Positions 17,722-26,258 of a stretch of 64,000 nt of DNA are shown piece after piece. Where the stretch lies: positions 12,214 through 76,213 of the forward strand of contig CAWUKT010000027.1 of the NCBI GenBank assembly GCA_963923035.1, written 5' to 3'. This DNA comes from CAWUKT01 sp963923035. GTDB lineage: Bacteria; Bacteroidota; Bacteroidia; J057; JADKCL01. Within the stretch, counting starts at the first letter, position 1; each line of letters opens with the position of its first letter. The notes under the pieces are model-generated. The model had not been told where the DNA came from. It saw only the letters and a list, made by a program, of their open reading frames with translations, and made no database searches. The position numbers were made by a program, and so were the translations under genes.

Positions 17722-19008
17722 ATGGTCAGAGACCTCAAAATAGATTGGATTACCCTGGGACTGTACCTCCTCATCGTACTGATGGGCTGGTTCAACCTGT
17801 ATTCCATTTCCTCGGAGGAAAACGCTTCGATCATCAATTTTAGTTCCTTCCACGGCAAGCAGGCCTTTTTCATCCTCGTTTCCCTGGGAATCGGCATGCT
17901 CATCCTGTTTCTGGACACCAAGTTCCTGGAACTGACGAGTTACGTGGCCTACGGCGCGGCTTTGTTGGCGCTGATGGCGGTGCTGACGATGAGCAAGGTA
18001 TCCGGGGCGGCGAGTTGGTTCGAGATCGGTGGGTTCAAGATCCAGCCGACGGAATTTGCGAAGGTGACGACGCTGATGGCGCTGGGCAAATACATGTCCC
18101 GCTTCAATTTTACCTTCAACAAGAGCCGGGACTTTATGATGGTGGCGGCGGGTCTGTTCCTGCCGATGGCCATGGTCCTCTTGCAGAACGATGCCGGTTC
18201 GGCGCTGGTCTTCCTCGGGATGATTTTTATGCTCTACCGCGAAGGTTTGCACCCCGCGTTCCTGATCATTCTGGGGATTACCGCCCTGGTGGGCGTGGTG
18301 TCCATCCTGTTGCAGGATGTCGAAAATGCGATGGGCATCTTGCTGGTCATCCTCGTGGTGGGCACGGCGGGCGCCGTGGTGATGTTGATCCTGGCGGAAA
18401 AGATGCGCTTTGTCTGGGTCGTGGTGATCACGGGCGTGTTTTTGTGCACGTTGCCGCTGGCCGTGAAATTTGTGGTGAAGCCCTACCAAAGTGCCCGGAT
18501 CCGGGTATTGGTGGCGTCGGATGAGAAGATCCAGGAGGAAAAAAAGAAAGGCGATGATTCCCTGTTGAAGGCCCGCTACCAGTTGCGGGAATCCCTGGTG
18601 GCCATTGGTTCCGGTGGTTTGGCGGGGAAAGGCTATGGAAATGGCACCCATACCCGGAATGATTTTGTCCCCGAAGAGCATACCGACTATATCTTTTGCG
18701 TGATCGGGGAGGAGCACGGGTTCCTGGGCACCGGCACCATTCTGATTCTATTTTTCTGCCTCATCCTCCGCATCATCTACCTCGCCGAAAATTCGAAGAG
18801 TCGATACGCCCGGGTCTACGGCTACGGGATGGCCTCGATCATATTTATGCACCTCTTCGTGAATGTGGGGATGACCATTGGGCTGGTCCCGACCATCGGG
18901 ATTCCACTGCCGTTCTTCAGTTACGGCGGTTCCTCGATGATCGCCTTCACCATGATGCTGTTCATCCTCATGAACCACTATTCCTACCGCAGCAATATCA
19001 TGAATTGA
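17722..19008 (+). CDS. rodA: Rod-shape-determining glycosyltransferase RodA
   Basis: 428 residues with about ten membrane segments, a SEDS-family peptidoglycan polymerase that works with PBP2. Conserved stretches: GAASWFEIGGFKIQPTEFAK, PEEHTDYIFCVIGEEHGFLG and the C-terminal GLVPTIGIPLPFFSYGGSSM. A larger-than-usual loop with a charged segment (about residues 265-285) sits before the catalytic-loop region. It ends the mreC-mreD-mrdA-rodA operon. Its TGA directly abuts the stop of the converging GDPD gene, forming TGATCA with no spacer. Confidence 0.95.
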   Translation: MVRDLKIDWITLGLYLLIVLMGWFNLYSISSEENASIINFSSFHGKQAFFILVSLGIGMLILFLDTKFLELTSYVAYGAALLALMAVLTMSKVSGAASWFEIGGFKIQPTEFAKVTTLMALGKYMSRFNFTFNKSRDFMMVAAGLFLPMAMVLLQNDAGSALVFLGMIFMLYREGLHPAFLIILGITALVGVVSILLQDVENAMGILLVILVVGTAGAVVMLILAEKMRFVWVVVITGVFLCTLPLAVKFVVKPYQSARIRVLVASDEKIQEEKKKGDDSLLKARYQLRESLVAIGSGGLAGKGYGNGTHTRNDFVPEEHTDYIFCVIGEEHGFLGTGTILILFFCLILRIIYLAENSKSRYARVYGYGMASIIFMHLFVNVGMTIGLVPTIGIPLPFFSYGGSSMIAFTMMLFILMNHYSYRSNIMN

Positions 19009-19947
19009 TCATTGCAGCTCCTGCATCCGGTCCGGATAATCCGAAATCAATCCATCGACGCCCATTTTGATCAACTTTTGCATGTCTTCGACTTCGTTGA
19101 CGGTCCATGGAATGACCTGCATGTCGTGGTCGTGGGCAAATGCAATGAGTTCCGGAGTGACGAGTTCGAAGTAGGAGGAGTAAATCTCGGGGGAAAAGGA
19201 GAGGAGCTCGAGGTTGGCGCGGAAATCGGGATTGGATTCGATGAGGTAAGCCGTGGAAATTTCGGGGGCGAGTTGATGGGTGGCTTCCAGAGCGCCCAAA
19301 TCAAAAGATTGGATCGTGGTCCGTTCGGCAATGCCTTTTTCTTCCACTACCCCCAACAACATCCTTGCATACGTTTCCGCATCCGGGTGGAATTCGCCGT
19401 CCCGTTCCGGCCTGCGTTTGATTTCGATGTTGTACAGCATGGGCGGAATGTTGAGAGAATCGGCCAGTCGCTCCGCCATGTCGATGACATCGGCCAATTT
19501 GGGCTTGGTCACCGCCACTTTTTGCTGAAGTGGGAAGCGCTCGTGGACCCGGGAGCCACAATCGTATTCCTGGACCTGTTCGTAGGTCATTTTGAAAATA
19601 TTGTGTTCCAGTTCATTGTCCTTGGTGATGGGCTCACCACTTGGATCCAGGCAGATCTCGTGGGACATGAACGGCTCGTGGCTGAGGATGACTTCGCTGT
19701 CAGCAGTAATGACCACGTCCATTTCCAACGTAGTTACTCCCAATTCAATGGCCCGCCGCATCGCCGGCAAGGAGTTCTCCGGCAGCAAGCCCCGAGCGCC
19801 CCGGTGGCCTTGCAGGTCAAGCGGAAGGTTGTCGGAAGCAGAAACTGTATCTATATTTTGGGTTTCTGCCTGGGTGGAGGAATTGGAAGAGGTTTTTTCA
19901 CAGGCCCAAAAAGAGAGGCAGCAGCAGAGGAAAACGAAATAGCGCAT
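19009..19947 (-). CDS. Glycerophosphodiester phosphodiesterase lipoprotein
   Basis: 312 residues. The signal peptide ends in a lipobox (FWAC, Cys16) so the protein is a lipoprotein. The GDPD domain starts with the catalytic HRGARGLLPENS, continues with LEMDVVITADSEVILSHEP (Glu/Asp metal ligands and His) and ends with a TIM-barrel pattern including VIPWTVNEVEDM. It hydrolyses glycerophosphodiesters to glycerol-3-phosphate and an alcohol, probably in the periplasm or at the cell surface. The start is the ATG at 19947; a longer in-frame reading lacks a signal peptide. It is not in an operon. Confidence 0.9.
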   Translation of the reverse strand: MRYFVFLCCCLSFWACEKTSSNSSTQAETQNIDTVSASDNLPLDLQGHRGARGLLPENSLPAMRRAIELGVTTLEMDVVITADSEVILSHEPFMSHEICLDPSGEPITKDNELEHNIFKMTYEQVQEYDCGSRVHERFPLQQKVAVTKPKLADVIDMAERLADSLNIPPMLYNIEIKRRPERDGEFHPDAETYARMLLGVVEEKGIAERTTIQSFDLGALEATHQLAPEISTAYLIESNPDFRANLELLSFSPEIYSSYFELVTPELIAFAHDHDMQVIPWTVNEVEDMQKLIKMGVDGLISDYPDRMQELQ

Positions 19948-20444
19948 GGGGGAAATAAGAAAAAATATCGCGGGAGAAAAAGGGCGAGGGGCTGAATTCA
20001 GGATATGTTCAAAAACAAGAGGACTCAACCCAGGGCGGGCCGAGTCCTTCTCCTTCCAAAATGGTAAAATTCATTCCTCCGAATCCTCTGGATTCCGAGG
20101 TTCTTCGTGCATCGACTCGTCTGGCAGGACGCGGTCACGCTCCTCCACTTCCCCCGCGTTCCGCTCCCGCGGTGGAGTTTCCGAAGGCGGATCCGGATGT
20201 TTCCGGTCTCGTGGTGATTCTTGAGACGGCGTTGTCACGAACGTTTTACGGGCACTCTCGTGCCGAATTCTCTGTTAATTGATGCCATTAAATATTTCCG
20301 CCCCGGCCGTGATCCCTTCAATGAACAAGGCCACCGAGCCGAATTCGGGCGAAACTCACCTTTGTGACGGTTAAGAGGTGTGAAATGTGAATTTTTTGAT
20401 TTAGCAGACTTTTTAAAACCATCGTCCGGGCGTTAAATTGAGCC
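19948..20444. other. Hairpin-rich intergenic region with a minus-strand terminator-like structure
   Basis: About 500 bases with no convincing gene but several stem-loops: 20076-20100, 20143-20177 (CTCCAC pairs with GTGGAG, CGCG with CGCG), 20203-20229, and 20251-20264 (GGCAC with GTGCC). On the minus strand one frame reads through about 90 codons, interrupted only by a single TAA near 20277, and ends at a TGA near 20072. A terminator-like hairpin with a T run follows at 20011-20048. It could be a structured RNA, a decayed gene or a remnant of a repeat element. I do not recognise RNase P RNA, tmRNA or SRP RNA signatures. A weak plus-strand frame (20061-20282) looks like its shadow. Confidence 0.4.
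20011..20048 (-). terminator. Terminator-like hairpin, minus strand
   Basis: AGGACTC (20020-20026) and GAGTCCT (20042-20048) form a 7-bp stem. Read on the minus strand it is followed by CTTGTTTTTG. No annotated minus-strand gene ends just before it, which is why the upstream stretch deserves attention. Confidence 0.5.
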
Positions 20445-21587
20445 ATGTCCCGCGCGAACGTTTACGATGTCGCCATCGTTGGAGCAGGCCCGGCCGGCGC
20501 TACCTGTGCCCTGGCCCTCAAGGACAGTGGACTCCGCTTCCTCTTGCTCGACAAGGCCGCTTTCCCCCGCGACAAAGTCTGCGGAGACGCGATTCCCGCG
20601 CGCTGCGCCCACGTCTTGCGGGCCCTCGACCCTCGCTACGCGGTGGAACTCGAGGCCTTTCCCCGGAAAACCGGAATCAAAAGCTGCCGCATCGTCGCGC
20701 CGAATACCCACCACTTTGACTACGAGTTCCATACCGGCGGCTATTGCTCGGCGCGGATCGATTTCGATCAGTTCCTGTTGGAATTGGCGCTGCGGGAGAC
20801 GGAGCTGGATTTCGAACCCGAAATGGAGGTCCGGGAGGCGATTCGGGAGGGAGACGAATGGAAATTGGTCACCCGCACGGGGGCGGAGTGGAGGGCGCGG
20901 GCCATCGTCGCCTGCGACGGCGGCCAATCACGCTTGGCCCGTCAGTTGACAGGGCGCGAAATGGACCCGCGGCACCACTGTGCAGCGGTCCGGGCCTATT
21001 ACCAGGGGGTGGCCAACACCGATCCCGACCGCATGGAAATCCATTTCCTGGATGATTTTTTGCCCGGCTATTTCTGGATTTTCCCCCTCCCCAACGATAC
21101 CGTCAATGTCGGCTTCGGCATGCTCAGCGATCAATTGAGCGAGAAGAAACTCAATTTACGGAAATCGTTTCCAGAGATATTGGCATCGGCTGGATTGCGG
21201 GAGCGTTTCGCCGGGGCCACTGAGTTGTCGGGGCCAAAAGGCTTTGGCTTGCCGATGGGATCGCGGAAGGTGCCCCTGAGCGGGAAGGGATTTCTGTTGT
21301 GTGGAGATGCGGCGGCGCTGATTGAGCCGGCGACGGGAGAGGGCATCGGCAATGCGATGTTGAGTGGGCAGCTGGCGGCCCGGACCTTGCGGCAGATTGG
21401 AGTTGCTGCCGATGCGGCGGAATGGAAGGCCTACGACGAGGCGGTATACGGGAAATTGTGGACGGATCTTCGGAGAAAGTACCTGGCCCAGCGCTGGCTG
21501 GGACAACGCAAGCACCTGATGAATTGGCTGGTCAGGAGTGCGAACCGGAAAGGTCCGGTTCGTTGGTTGATGCGAAAAGTCTTTTGA
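20445..21587 (+). CDS. Geranylgeranyl-reductase-family FAD-dependent oxidoreductase
   Basis: 380 residues. The Rossmann FAD site GAGPAGA is at about residues 13-19, followed by the family's PRDKVCGDAI motif. A second FAD motif appears as CGDAAALIEPATGEGIGNAM. This pattern defines the geranylgeranyl reductase branch of the PHBH flavoprotein superfamily, which saturates isoprenoid chains or oxidises related substrates. In Bacteroidota the substrate is generally unknown; menaquinone or polyprenyl reduction is only a guess. The basic C-terminal tail might aid membrane association. It stands alone and is transcribed toward the Lrp gene. Confidence 0.8.
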   Translation: MSRANVYDVAIVGAGPAGATCALALKDSGLRFLLLDKAAFPRDKVCGDAIPARCAHVLRALDPRYAVELEAFPRKTGIKSCRIVAPNTHHFDYEFHTGGYCSARIDFDQFLLELALRETELDFEPEMEVREAIREGDEWKLVTRTGAEWRARAIVACDGGQSRLARQLTGREMDPRHHCAAVRAYYQGVANTDPDRMEIHFLDDFLPGYFWIFPLPNDTVNVGFGMLSDQLSEKKLNLRKSFPEILASAGLRERFAGATELSGPKGFGLPMGSRKVPLSGKGFLLCGDAAALIEPATGEGIGNAMLSGQLAARTLRQIGVAADAAEWKAYDEAVYGKLWTDLRRKYLAQRWLGQRKHLMNWLVRSANRKGPVRWLMRKVF

Positions 21588-21593
21588 GGCGGT

Positions 21594-22085
21594 TTATTTT
21601 CCCCGGTTGTTCGAGATCATGCCTTCGTGCAGCGGCAGACTCATCTCATTTTTGACAGTTTGCATCACCACCTTGGATTCAATGTGGCCCACTCCATCGA
21701 TTTTGGAGAGCTTTTCCACCAGGAACTGCTGGTAGTCGGCAATGCTGCGGGCGTACATTTTGAGGAGGAAGTCGCCATTGCCAGTGATATGGTAGGCTTC
21801 CGTGATTTCGGGAATTTTCGAAATGGTTTCCACGAAACTCTCAATGCGAAAATGGCTGTGGTAATTGAGTTTGACCTCAATGAAGACGATGACGTTCAGG
21901 CCCAATTGGTCAGCGTCGACCCGGGCATGGAACGATTTGATCATCCCCCCAGCCTCCAACTTCCGAACCCGTTCTAGTGTCGGGGCCGGAGAAAGGCCTA
22001 CTTCGGAGGCCAGTTGGGCATTGGTGATGCGTCCCCGTTCTTGGAGAATACGGAGAATATTGAAGTCAATTCTATCCAATTTCAT
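21594..22085 (-). CDS. Lrp/AsnC-family transcriptional regulator
   Basis: 163 residues with the usual two parts: an N-terminal winged helix-turn-helix (about 1-60, with ILRILQERGRITNAQLASEVGLS) and a C-terminal RAM ligand-binding domain (about 70-150, with EAYHITGNGDFLLK). Such regulators sense amino acids and often control their own gene. A 9-bp inverted repeat lies 40-83 bases upstream and is a candidate site. A near-consensus -7 box (AATCTTTG) ends two bases before the ATG. It converges with the preceding flavoprotein gene. Confidence 0.93.
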   Translation of the reverse strand: MKLDRIDFNILRILQERGRITNAQLASEVGLSPAPTLERVRKLEAGGMIKSFHARVDADQLGLNVIVFIEVKLNYHSHFRIESFVETISKIPEITEAYHITGNGDFLLKMYARSIADYQQFLVEKLSKIDGVGHIESKVVMQTVKNEMSLPLHEGMISNNRGK

Positions 22086-22124
22086 AACAAAGATTGCTTC
22101 ATTGAGAGCTACAAAAAAATACTA

Positions 22125-22168
22125 ACCATCCGGAAATTAAACAGACTAAAGCAACGGCACCGGATGGT
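22125..22168. promoter_or_regulatory. 9-bp perfect inverted repeat, candidate operator
   Basis: ACCATCCGG (22125-22133) and CCGGATGGT (22160-22168) are exact inverted copies separated by 26 bases. No T tract follows on either strand, which argues against a terminator. Its position upstream of the Lrp gene suits autoregulation. Confidence 0.4.
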
Positions 22169-22535
22169 GAATTTCAACGGAATCAATAACATCAAGGGTG
22201 CTGGTTTAATAGTTGTAAAAGTCGCAATTCGATTACCTAGCACGCTTTTCAAATATAATGAGTTTCCTCACTTAATCCAGTTCTTATTGACACTATAAAC
22301 CACAATTCTCCGTTATTAAATCCATTTGGTTATCCAAAATGGAGAAACTCCTATGTACAATTTCATTCCCACCGGGCAACAATACGTTGTAACTATTTTA
22401 CTATCAGCTGAAAAGAATGGGAATCACCCTTTTGGTGTACATTTCCGAACAAATGGCATTTCAGGAACATGGCCGAACCCAGCAATTTATTTTTCCATCC
22501 TCTCTTCCTGGCTTTCCATTCCTCCTGATCCCTGC

Positions 22536-22543
22536 TAAATTTG
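22536..22543 (+). promoter_or_regulatory. Bacteroidota -7 promoter box for glyS
   Basis: TAAATTTG, a full match to TAnnTTTG, with TTTC (one mismatch to TTTG) 19 bases upstream at 22513-22516. The glyS ATG begins four bases after the box, suggesting a leaderless or nearly leaderless message. Confidence 0.55.
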
Positions 22544-22547
22544 CCGC

Positions 22548-24089
22548 ATGGTTTACGCGGACATTTTTCCCAAAGTCATTTCCCATGCCAAGGAGTATGG
22601 TTTTGTCTTTCCCTCTTCGGAGATCTACGACGGCCTGAGCGCGGTCTATGATTACGGTCCGATGGGCGTAGAATTGAAAAAGAACCTCCAGGATACCTGG
22701 TGGAAGGCGATGACCCAGCTCCACGAAAATATCGTGGGAATTGATGCTGCCATCCTGATGCACCCGACCACCTGGAAGGCTTCCGGCCACGTCGACGCTT
22801 TCAACGATCCGTTGATTGACAACAAGGACTCCAAAAAGCGGTACCGGGCGGATCAATTGGTGGAAAAATACATCGAAACCAAGCTCCAGAAGAAATTGGA
22901 CAAGGAAATCACCAAGGCGAAGAAGCGCTTTGGAGAGGACTTTGACGAAGCCCAATTCCGCGCGACCAATCCCCGGGTGCTGAAGTACCAGGAGAAGATT
23001 GAGCAGGTGGAAAAAAGAATGGGGGACGCACTGGAGAATGACGATTTGGAAGGCCTCCGTCAACTGATCATTGACCTGGAGATTGCCGATCCGGAATCCG
23101 GCTCCCGCAATTGGGCCGAAGTCCGCCAATTCAACCTCATGTTCAAAACCCAGCTGGGCTCCACCGCCGACAGCGCCCAGGATTTGTACATGCGTCCCGA
23201 AACCGCCCAGGGCATTTTCGTCAACTTCCTGAATGTCTACAAGACCAGCCGCCAGAAGATTCCCTTCGGGATCGCCCAGGTCGGCAAGGCGTTCCGGAAC
23301 GAAATCGTCGCCCGGCAATTCATCTTCCGGATGCGCGAATTCCACCAGATGGAAATGCAGTACTTCGTGCGCCCCCACACCGAGATGGAGGCCTACGATT
23401 ACTGGCGCGAAAAGCGGATGGCCTGGCATCAGGCCCTGGGACTGCCCGCCGAGCGCCTCCGCTACCACAAGCACGTCAAGCTCGCCCACTACGCGAACGC
23501 GGCCGAAGACATCGAATTCGAATATCCCTTTGGCTTCCGCGAACTGGAAGGCATCCACTCCCGGACCGATTTTGACCTCAAGCAACACCAGGAATTCAGC
23601 GGTCGGAAGCTCCAGTACTACGATCCCGAGTTGAAGGAAAACTACGTGCCGTACGTGCTGGAAACTTCGGTCGGCCTCGACCGGACCTTCCTCGCCCACC
23701 TCTGCAATGCCTATACGGAAGAGGAAGTGAATGGCCAGATCCGGACGGTCCTGCGCCTGCATCCGGTGATCGCACCGGTGAAAGTCGCGGTCTTCCCGCT
23801 GATCGAAGGTGACGGCCTCCCCGAGATCGCGCTGGACATCTTCAACCAATTGAAATTCGATTTCCGGACCCACTACGAAGACGGCCGCGACTCGATTGGG
23901 CGGCGGTACCGCCGGATGGATGCGATCGGAACCCCGTACAGCATCACCGTGGACCACGACACGAAAGAGGACAATGCTGTGACGATTCGGGAGCGGGATA
24001 CTATGAAACAGGAACGGGTTTCCATCGATGGAATCCACGCCTATATCGCAGATCGCCTGTCGATCCGCAATGTATTCTCCAAGCTGTAA
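22548..24089 (+). CDS. glyS: Glycyl-tRNA synthetase, dimeric (eukaryote-like) type
   Basis: 513 residues, a class II aminoacyl-tRNA synthetase that charges tRNA-Gly. The N-terminus SHAKEYGFVFPSSEIYDGL is diagnostic of the single-chain type. Motif 2 is FRNEIVARQFIFRMREFHQ and the C-terminal anticodon-binding domain starts around residue 400 (HPVIAPVKVAVFPL). A lysine-rich, coiled-coil-like insertion at about 105-180 is common in Bacteroidota homologues. The ATG is the only sensible start and follows a -7 box by four bases. It ends six bases from the stop of converging cysQ. Confidence 0.96.
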   Translation: MVYADIFPKVISHAKEYGFVFPSSEIYDGLSAVYDYGPMGVELKKNLQDTWWKAMTQLHENIVGIDAAILMHPTTWKASGHVDAFNDPLIDNKDSKKRYRADQLVEKYIETKLQKKLDKEITKAKKRFGEDFDEAQFRATNPRVLKYQEKIEQVEKRMGDALENDDLEGLRQLIIDLEIADPESGSRNWAEVRQFNLMFKTQLGSTADSAQDLYMRPETAQGIFVNFLNVYKTSRQKIPFGIAQVGKAFRNEIVARQFIFRMREFHQMEMQYFVRPHTEMEAYDYWREKRMAWHQALGLPAERLRYHKHVKLAHYANAAEDIEFEYPFGFRELEGIHSRTDFDLKQHQEFSGRKLQYYDPELKENYVPYVLETSVGLDRTFLAHLCNAYTEEEVNGQIRTVLRLHPVIAPVKVAVFPLIEGDGLPEIALDIFNQLKFDFRTHYEDGRDSIGRRYRRMDAIGTPYSITVDHDTKEDNAVTIRERDTMKQERVSIDGIHAYIADRLSIRNVFSKL

Positions 24090-24095
24090 TAAGGA

Positions 24096-24881
24096 TCAGG
24101 AATGGCTGGCCAGCCATTCCCGCATTCCCTTCGCGTACGCGATGAAAAAGGGATTGAGCAAATCTTCGCGGTTGTAGCGCAGGGGCTCGTGGCTGTCCAC
24201 GAGCAGGACTTCGCCGCCCGCTTCTTCCAATACGATTTGGCCGGAACTGGTATCCCACTCCATCGTTGGAGCGAGGCGGGGATAGAGATGCGCTTCGCCT
24301 TTGGCGACGAGCAAAAACTTCAGTGAACTGCCCGCCGAGCGGATGGCCGGATTGTCGAATTGCTTCAGGTAAGCCTCCATTTCCGGGCTGCTGTGGGAGC
24401 GGGACGCCACAATCGCCAATTGCTCCCCAGGAGCTGGCACCCGGCTTTGCAGTTTTCGTTGTTCCCCTTTTTCTTTCAATTCCGCCCCACTTCCCTTCTC
24501 CGCCAACGCCGTCAAATCCAGCACTGGCGCATGAACCACTCCGGCGACCGGTTTTCCCTGGTCCAGCAGCGCAATGTTCACCGTGAATTCTCCATTCCGC
24601 TTGATAAATTCCTTCGTCCCGTCCAAGGGATCCACTTCAAAACAGCGGTCCCAGGTCTGGCGGGTGGCCCACGGCGTCAATTTTTCCTCCTCCGAAATGA
24701 TGGGAATGCCGGGAAAATGCTTCCGCAACGCGTCCACAATGAGGCGGTTTGCGGCCCGGTCGGCGTCGGTCAGGGGAGAATTGTCGGCCTTGCGGTCGAT
24801 GACGATGCCTTCGGAGCGGTTGTAAATGTCGAGGATGACCTGGCCCGCTTCGAGGGCGAAGGTCTCGAGGATATCAAGCAT
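24096..24881 (-). CDS. cysQ: 3'(2'),5'-bisphosphate nucleotidase
   Basis: 261 residues of the inositol-monophosphatase superfamily. CysQ removes the 3'-phosphate from PAP, the by-product of PAPS use. Metal-binding motifs: ISEEEK, VDPLDGTKEF (Asp-Pro-Leu-Asp-Gly) and the C-terminal PTMEWDTSSGQIVLEEAGG. The start is the ATG at 24881, which gives the family N-terminus MLDILETFALEAGQVILDIY; an upstream ATG would lie inside cysC. It overlaps the 3' end of cysC by eight bases, so both are made from one transcript. Confidence 0.93.
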   Translation of the reverse strand: MLDILETFALEAGQVILDIYNRSEGIVIDRKADNSPLTDADRAANRLIVDALRKHFPGIPIISEEEKLTPWATRQTWDRCFEVDPLDGTKEFIKRNGEFTVNIALLDQGKPVAGVVHAPVLDLTALAEKGSGAELKEKGEQRKLQSRVPAPGEQLAIVASRSHSSPEMEAYLKQFDNPAIRSAGSSLKFLLVAKGEAHLYPRLAPTMEWDTSSGQIVLEEAGGEVLLVDSHEPLRYNREDLLNPFFIAYAKGMREWLASHS

Positions 24882-25476
24882 TGGAAAGGGCGGTTTGGGC
24901 AATAAAATCCATGATCTGACCCACGGAATCATCGATGGATTGGCCGGAGGTTTTCACTTTCAGGTCGGGCTGTTCGGGAATTTCGTAGGGCGAATCAATC
25001 CCGGTAAAGTTCTTGATTTCGCCGGCGCGGGCCTTTTTGTACAGCCCTTTGGGATCGCGGCGCTCGGCTTCTTCCAGGTCCACGTGGATATAAACCTCCT
25101 TGAAGTGATCGGTGCCAATGATCTCGCGGGCCATTTGACGGGCGGCGTGGGTCGGGCAAATGAAGGTACACAGGGTAATGATCCCCGTATCGGCGAACAA
25201 TTTGGCGATTTCAGCCACCCGACGGATGTTCTCGCGGCGGTCCTCCATCGCAAATCCCAGGTCGGAATTGATCCCCGAACGGATATTGTCTCCGTCGAGG
25301 AGCTTTACGAGGTGGCCTTGTTCGTGCAAGCGCCGCTCGACCTGGATGGCCAGGGTACTTTTGCCGGCTCCCGACAAGCCCGTGAACCAATAGACAGCGC
25401 CCTGTTGCTGAAGCAGGGTTTCCTTCGCGGATCGCGGCAACATGCGGTCGTAAATGGGATAGATGTGATCGGCCAT
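24874..25476 (-). CDS. cysC: Adenylyl-sulfate (APS) kinase
   Basis: 200 residues. CysC phosphorylates APS to PAPS, the sulfate donor. It carries the P-loop GLSGAGKS at about 33-40, the DGDNIR substrate motif and the family stretch FICPTHAARQMAREII followed by KGLYKKARAGEIKNFTGIDSPYE. Length is normal. It is paired with cysQ only; no ATP sulfurylase (cysD/cysN/sat) and no PAPS reductase is in the window, so the pathway's other parts must be elsewhere. An 11-bp direct repeat overlaps its promoter region. Confidence 0.95.
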   Translation of the reverse strand: MADHIYPIYDRMLPRSAKETLLQQQGAVYWFTGLSGAGKSTLAIQVERRLHEQGHLVKLLDGDNIRSGINSDLGFAMEDRRENIRRVAEIAKLFADTGIITLCTFICPTHAARQMAREIIGTDHFKEVYIHVDLEEAERRDPKGLYKKARAGEIKNFTGIDSPYEIPEQPDLKVKTSGQSIDDSVGQIMDFIAQTALSNA

Positions 25477-25482
25477 GGGAGA

Positions 25483-25517
25483 ATGTGCAAATTATTCGAT
25501 TCGAAGATGTGCAAATT
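25483..25517. repeat. 11-bp direct repeat in the cysC promoter region
   Basis: ATGTGCAAATT occurs at 25483-25493 and again at 25507-25517, a 24-base period. On the minus strand each copy contains TTTG, so they overlap the expected -33 and -7 zones of cysC. Confidence 0.5.
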
Positions 25518-25629
25518 GAGTTACGAATTTCATATTTCAAACTATTAATGGTTTGCGGGAAGGGGAAAAGACGGTTCCGATTTCCAGGCTTTGTTCATCA
25601 TTCGACCAAATTTTTGCTTCAGAAAGGGT

Positions 25630-25637
25630 TATTTTTG
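25630..25637 (+). promoter_or_regulatory. Bacteroidota -7 promoter box for the FMN reductase gene
   Basis: TATTTTTG matches TAnnTTTG and lies 45 bases before the ATG at 25683. No clear -33 TTTG is at the right distance. Confidence 0.4.
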
Positions 25638-25682
25638 CGGTAAATCGGGCGTTTATGTCCGGTAAATCACAAAAGAGAAATC

Positions 25683-26252
25683 ATGAAACTATTGATCGTC
25701 GCGGGCACCCTTCGCCGGGGCCGTCGCAGCCTCCGGGTCGCCGAATATATCCAGGCCCGGGCCGAAGTCCACGTCGCTTGGGAACCTGAATTGTTGGACG
25801 TGGAAGCCCTGGAATTGCCGGTGCTGTGGGAACGCCGCCACTGGATGGAGGAAGCGGAAATCCCCGCGGGCCTCAAGCGCTGGCACAAAGCCGTGACCAG
25901 CAGCGACGCGGTTGTCCTCGTTGCCCCCGAATACAACGGCGGTTATCCCGCCGCCCTGAAAAATATCCTGGACGCGATGTACTCCGAGTACGAGCGGAAA
26001 CCATTTGGTTTGGTTTCGGTTTCCGCCGGTATGGGCGGCTATACCGTCCTGACGCAGCTCCGCGAGGTGATCAACCGCATGAAGGGCTTCGTGGTCCCGA
26101 CCACGTTCATGGCCCGCGACGCGGTGAAGGCCTTCGACGAAGCCGGGAACATGGTCAGCCCCTTCTACGAAGGCGGGGTCGACAAGCTGTTGTCGGAGGT
26201 GGCGTGGTATACGGAAGCCATCGTGGCGCGGACCGCGCAAGATGCGGATTAA
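25683..26252 (+). CDS. NADPH-dependent FMN reductase (flavodoxin-like fold)
   Basis: 189 residues. The protein begins with the beta strand and phosphate loop LLIVAGTLRRGRRS and contains the hallmark APEYNGGYPAALKNILD, which holds the FMN isoalloxazine ring. These define the NADPH_dep_FMN_red family (chromate/quinone/azo reductase relatives). The natural substrate is not known. It is a single gene with its own promoter box and a strong terminator just after it. Confidence 0.88.
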   Translation: MKLLIVAGTLRRGRRSLRVAEYIQARAEVHVAWEPELLDVEALELPVLWERRHWMEEAEIPAGLKRWHKAVTSSDAVVLVAPEYNGGYPAALKNILDAMYSEYERKPFGLVSVSAGMGGYTVLTQLREVINRMKGFVVPTTFMARDAVKAFDEAGNMVSPFYEGGVDKLLSEVAWYTEAIVARTAQDAD

Positions 26253-26258
26253 GGCAAA

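Larger units (their letters stand above)
22086..22547. other. Divergent promoter region between lrp-type gene and glyS
   Basis: 462 bases, clearly AT-rich. It holds the 9-bp inverted repeat at 22125-22168 and a perfect -7 box next to glyS. Short plus-strand frames here lack a coding look and overlap both flanking promoters. I see no gene. Confidence 0.5.

Noticed and set aside
17236..18717. 493-codon minus-strand frame over PBP2 and rodA
   Set aside because: His/Asp/Gln-rich shadow of two confirmed membrane or wall enzymes.
20061..20282. 73-codon plus-strand gene
   Set aside because: Unusual codon use, no family, and it overlaps hairpins and a minus-strand frame; more likely a by-product of the structured region.
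22461..24038. 525-codon minus-strand frame over glyS
   Set aside because: Fully antisense to glycyl-tRNA synthetase and without any family signature.
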